From NCBI RefSeq assembly GCF_028548475.1, contig NZ_JAQQLE010000010.1:62001-126000 (forward strand): a stretch of 64,000 nucleotides of DNA, in the 5' to 3' direction. Shown here piece after piece: positions 62,704 to 64,000 of the stretch. Under the pieces are notes generated by a model that had not been told where the DNA came from, did not search any database, and saw nothing but the letters and a program-made list of their open reading frames with translations. Made by a program: the position numbers and the translations under genes. How positions within the stretch are numbered: the stretch's first letter is position 1; each line of letters begins with the position of its first letter. The stretch comes from Vogesella margarita (GTDB lineage Bacteria > Pseudomonadota > Gammaproteobacteria > Burkholderiales > Chromobacteriaceae).

Positions 62704-63174
62704 ATGCAAGGCAGCAAGAAAATCATCGAAGCCCTGAACAATCTGCTCACTGCGGAAATGACCTCGGTTGACCAGTACTTCATCCACAGTGAAATGTACG
62801 GCAACTGGGGCTACGGCAAGCTGTACGAACGCCTGCACCACGAACGCGACGAGGAAATGGGCCACGCCAAGATGCTGATCGAACGCATCCTGTTCCTCGA
62901 CGGCGTGCCGGACATCGCCCCGCGCGGCAAGCTGCGTATCGGCAAGGACGTGCCGACCATGCTGGCCAACGACCTGGAGACGGAATACGAAGTCGCCGCC
63001 GCCCTGAAAAAGGCCATCGTGCTGGCGGAGAAGGAGCACGACTTCGTCACCCGCAGCATCCTGACCAAGCTGCTGGACGACACCGAAGTCGACCACGCGC
63101 ACTGGCTGGAGCAGCAGCTGAGCCTGATCAAGGCCATGGGTCTCAACAACTACCTGCAATCGCAAGCCAGCTGA
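62704..63174 (+). CDS. bfrB: Bacterioferritin, ferroxidase-competent subunit (BfrB-like)
   Basis: A 156-residue bacterioferritin. The diiron ligands are present: Glu18 (TAEMTSVDQ), Glu51 and His54 (DEEMGHAK), Glu94 (LETEYE), and the Glu/His pair of DDTEVDHAHW. The haem Met52 is also present. It would oxidise and store iron in the 24-mer, with the upstream subunit contributing haem or structure. GAGGAAACC precedes the ATG. A strong terminator follows. Confidence 0.93.
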   Translation: MQGSKKIIEALNNLLTAEMTSVDQYFIHSEMYGNWGYGKLYERLHHERDEEMGHAKMLIERILFLDGVPDIAPRGKLRIGKDVPTMLANDLETEYEVAAALKKAIVLAEKEHDFVTRSILTKLLDDTEVDHAHWLEQQLSLIKAMGLNNYLQSQAS

Positions 63175-63190
63175 GCGCGCGACACCCCAC

Positions 63191-63237
63191 GGCCCTGCCA
63201 GTCATCGATAGCGGTGGCTGGCAGGGCCTGTTTTTTT
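63191..63237 (+). terminator. Rho-independent terminator after bfrB
   Basis: ggccctgcca / tggcagggcc, 10-bp perfect stem with an 18-base partly folded loop, then TTTTTTT. Confidence 0.88.
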
Positions 63238-63398
63238 GGTCCGCGCCATCCCCAGCCACAGCAACAAGCGCTAGAATTGCGCGACCGTGCCCGCTAGCCG
63301 CGCGAACCATCGCCACCGTGCGCACTCTAAGCTCCTTGTAGCCGAACAAACCCAGCCCTGCGCGCTGTCGCAGGCTTGCCCATTGCCACAGGACGACC

Positions 63399-64000
63399 AT
63401 GGCCGCAGCAAAGAAAAACAACCAGCTCCTCGAGCTGCTCATCAACATCGTGATTCCCTCGCTGGTCCTGATGAAGCTCAGCGCGGAACAGTACCTCGGC
63501 ACAGCCAACGCGCTGCTGCTGGCCTTGGCCTTTCCGCTGGGCTGGGGCCTGTACGACCTGCTGCGCAACCGCAAGACCAACTTCATCGCCATCCTTGGCC
63601 TGGTCAGCATCCTGCTCACCGGCGGCATCGGCCTGCTGCACCTGGACGCGCAGTGGCTGGCGGTGAAGGAAGCCGCCATTCCCGGCCTGATCGGCATTGC
63701 GGTACTGGCTTCGACCCGTACCCGTTATCCGCTGATCAAGACCGTGCTCTACACTCCGGCTGTGATCGACGTCGCCAAGGTGCAGCAGCATCTGGAGCAG
63801 CGCGGCAATACCCGCCACTTCGAGGCGCGCCTGTTGAAGGCGACCTACCTGCTCAGCGCCACCTTCTTCTTTTCCTCGGTGATGAACTACGTGCTGGCCA
63901 AGTGGATCGTCACCAGCCCATCCGGCACCGAGGCCTTCAACGAGGAGCTGGGCCGCATGACGCTGCTGAGCTACCCGATGATCGCCATCCCGTCGCTGGT
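63399..64000 (+). CDS. VC0807-family membrane protein (truncated by window end)
   Basis: The first 200 codons of a gene running off the window. The product begins MAAAKKNNQLLELLINIVIP and has hydrophobic segments at about 12-26, 38-52, 60-78 and 90-105, then a polar stretch (RTRYPLIKTVLYTPAVIDVAKVQQHLEQRG) and two more segments. The pattern IPSLVLMKLSAEQYLG, FPLGWGLYDLLRNRKTNF and EAAIPGLIGIAVL fits the VC0807 group of uncharacterised integral membrane proteins. AGGACGACC precedes the ATG. Confidence 0.8.
   Translation, partial: MAAAKKNNQLLELLINIVIPSLVLMKLSAEQYLGTANALLLALAFPLGWGLYDLLRNRKTNFIAILGLVSILLTGGIGLLHLDAQWLAVKEAAIPGLIGIAVLASTRTRYPLIKTVLYTPAVIDVAKVQQHLEQRGNTRHFEARLLKATYLLSATFFFSSVMNYVLAKWIVTSPSGTEAFNEELGRMTLLSYPMIAIPSL

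Overview
The window is a GC-rich (about 65%) bacterial chromosome segment with 60 intact or edge-truncated genes and one broken gene. Gene content suggests a Neisseriales betaproteobacterium of the Chromobacteriaceae (Vogesella, Chromobacterium or Aquitalea type). The evidence is the folC-SPOR-cvpA-purF-metZ cluster, a two-subunit bacterioferritin, a type IV minor pilin operon, a FadN-type beta-oxidation enzyme and UbiH-family genes. This assignment is an inference from gene families, not a database match. No rRNA, tRNA, CRISPR array, phage or intact insertion sequence was seen.

Layout. 0-6.3 kb: malate synthase G, a secreted ComEA-like helix-hairpin-helix protein, an OsmB-like lipoprotein, a small basic protein, an NfeD/slipin membrane operon and a small unknown protein. 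6.3-7.7 kb: a repeat-rich spacer and an AT-rich DUF2971 gene broken by one in-frame amber codon. 7.7-21 kb (minus strand): valS, then a fatty-acid block of thiolase, FadN-like enzyme, FadL porin, thioesterase, FadE and a TetR regulator, then metZ. 21-26 kb: purF, cvpA, SPOR protein, folC, a YgfX-like protein and an unknown. 26-33 kb: Uup, an NlpC/P60 lipoprotein and a TRAP transporter (dctQMP). 33-42.7 kb: dnaE, a histone-deacetylase-family enzyme, a parvulin, a PAS-GGDEF protein, an acyl-CoA-binding protein and a UDP-sugar dehydrogenase. 42.8-46 kb: the pilE/comP-like, fimT, pilW, pilX, pilV operon. 46-51 kb: dsbC, two ubiquinone hydroxylases and pepP. 51-58.6 kb: methyltransferase, acyltransferase, PA2778/PA2779-type pair, a solute-binding protein, a Suv3-like helicase and a YecA/SEC-C protein. 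58.7-64 kb: bfd, nudJ, mnmA, an FMN reductase, the bacterioferritin pair and a truncated VC0807-type membrane protein.

The most striking signal is not a gene. A 12-14 base motif, TTGCGGCCAAC(G/C)TT, occurs about 34 times exactly on the two strands, in both genes and spacers. Chance predicts well under one copy. In spacers it often occurs as inverted pairs or as perfect 18-26 bp palindromes at gene ends. This resembles the DNA uptake sequences of Neisseriaceae in density, mixed coding/intergenic placement and use as hairpins, but the sequence is unrelated to the known DUS. The window also encodes a ComEA-like protein and a ComP-like pilin, so an uptake-signal role is a testable hypothesis.

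Other points of interest are a 116-118 bp repeat with terminal inverted repeats in three copies, each abutting a stop codon; a probable shared fatty-acid operator GAAAC-N4-GTTT before fadL, tetR and the acyl-CoA-binding protein; a Fur box inside the bfd promoter; and a bacterioferritin pair in which one subunit has lost its ferroxidase ligands.
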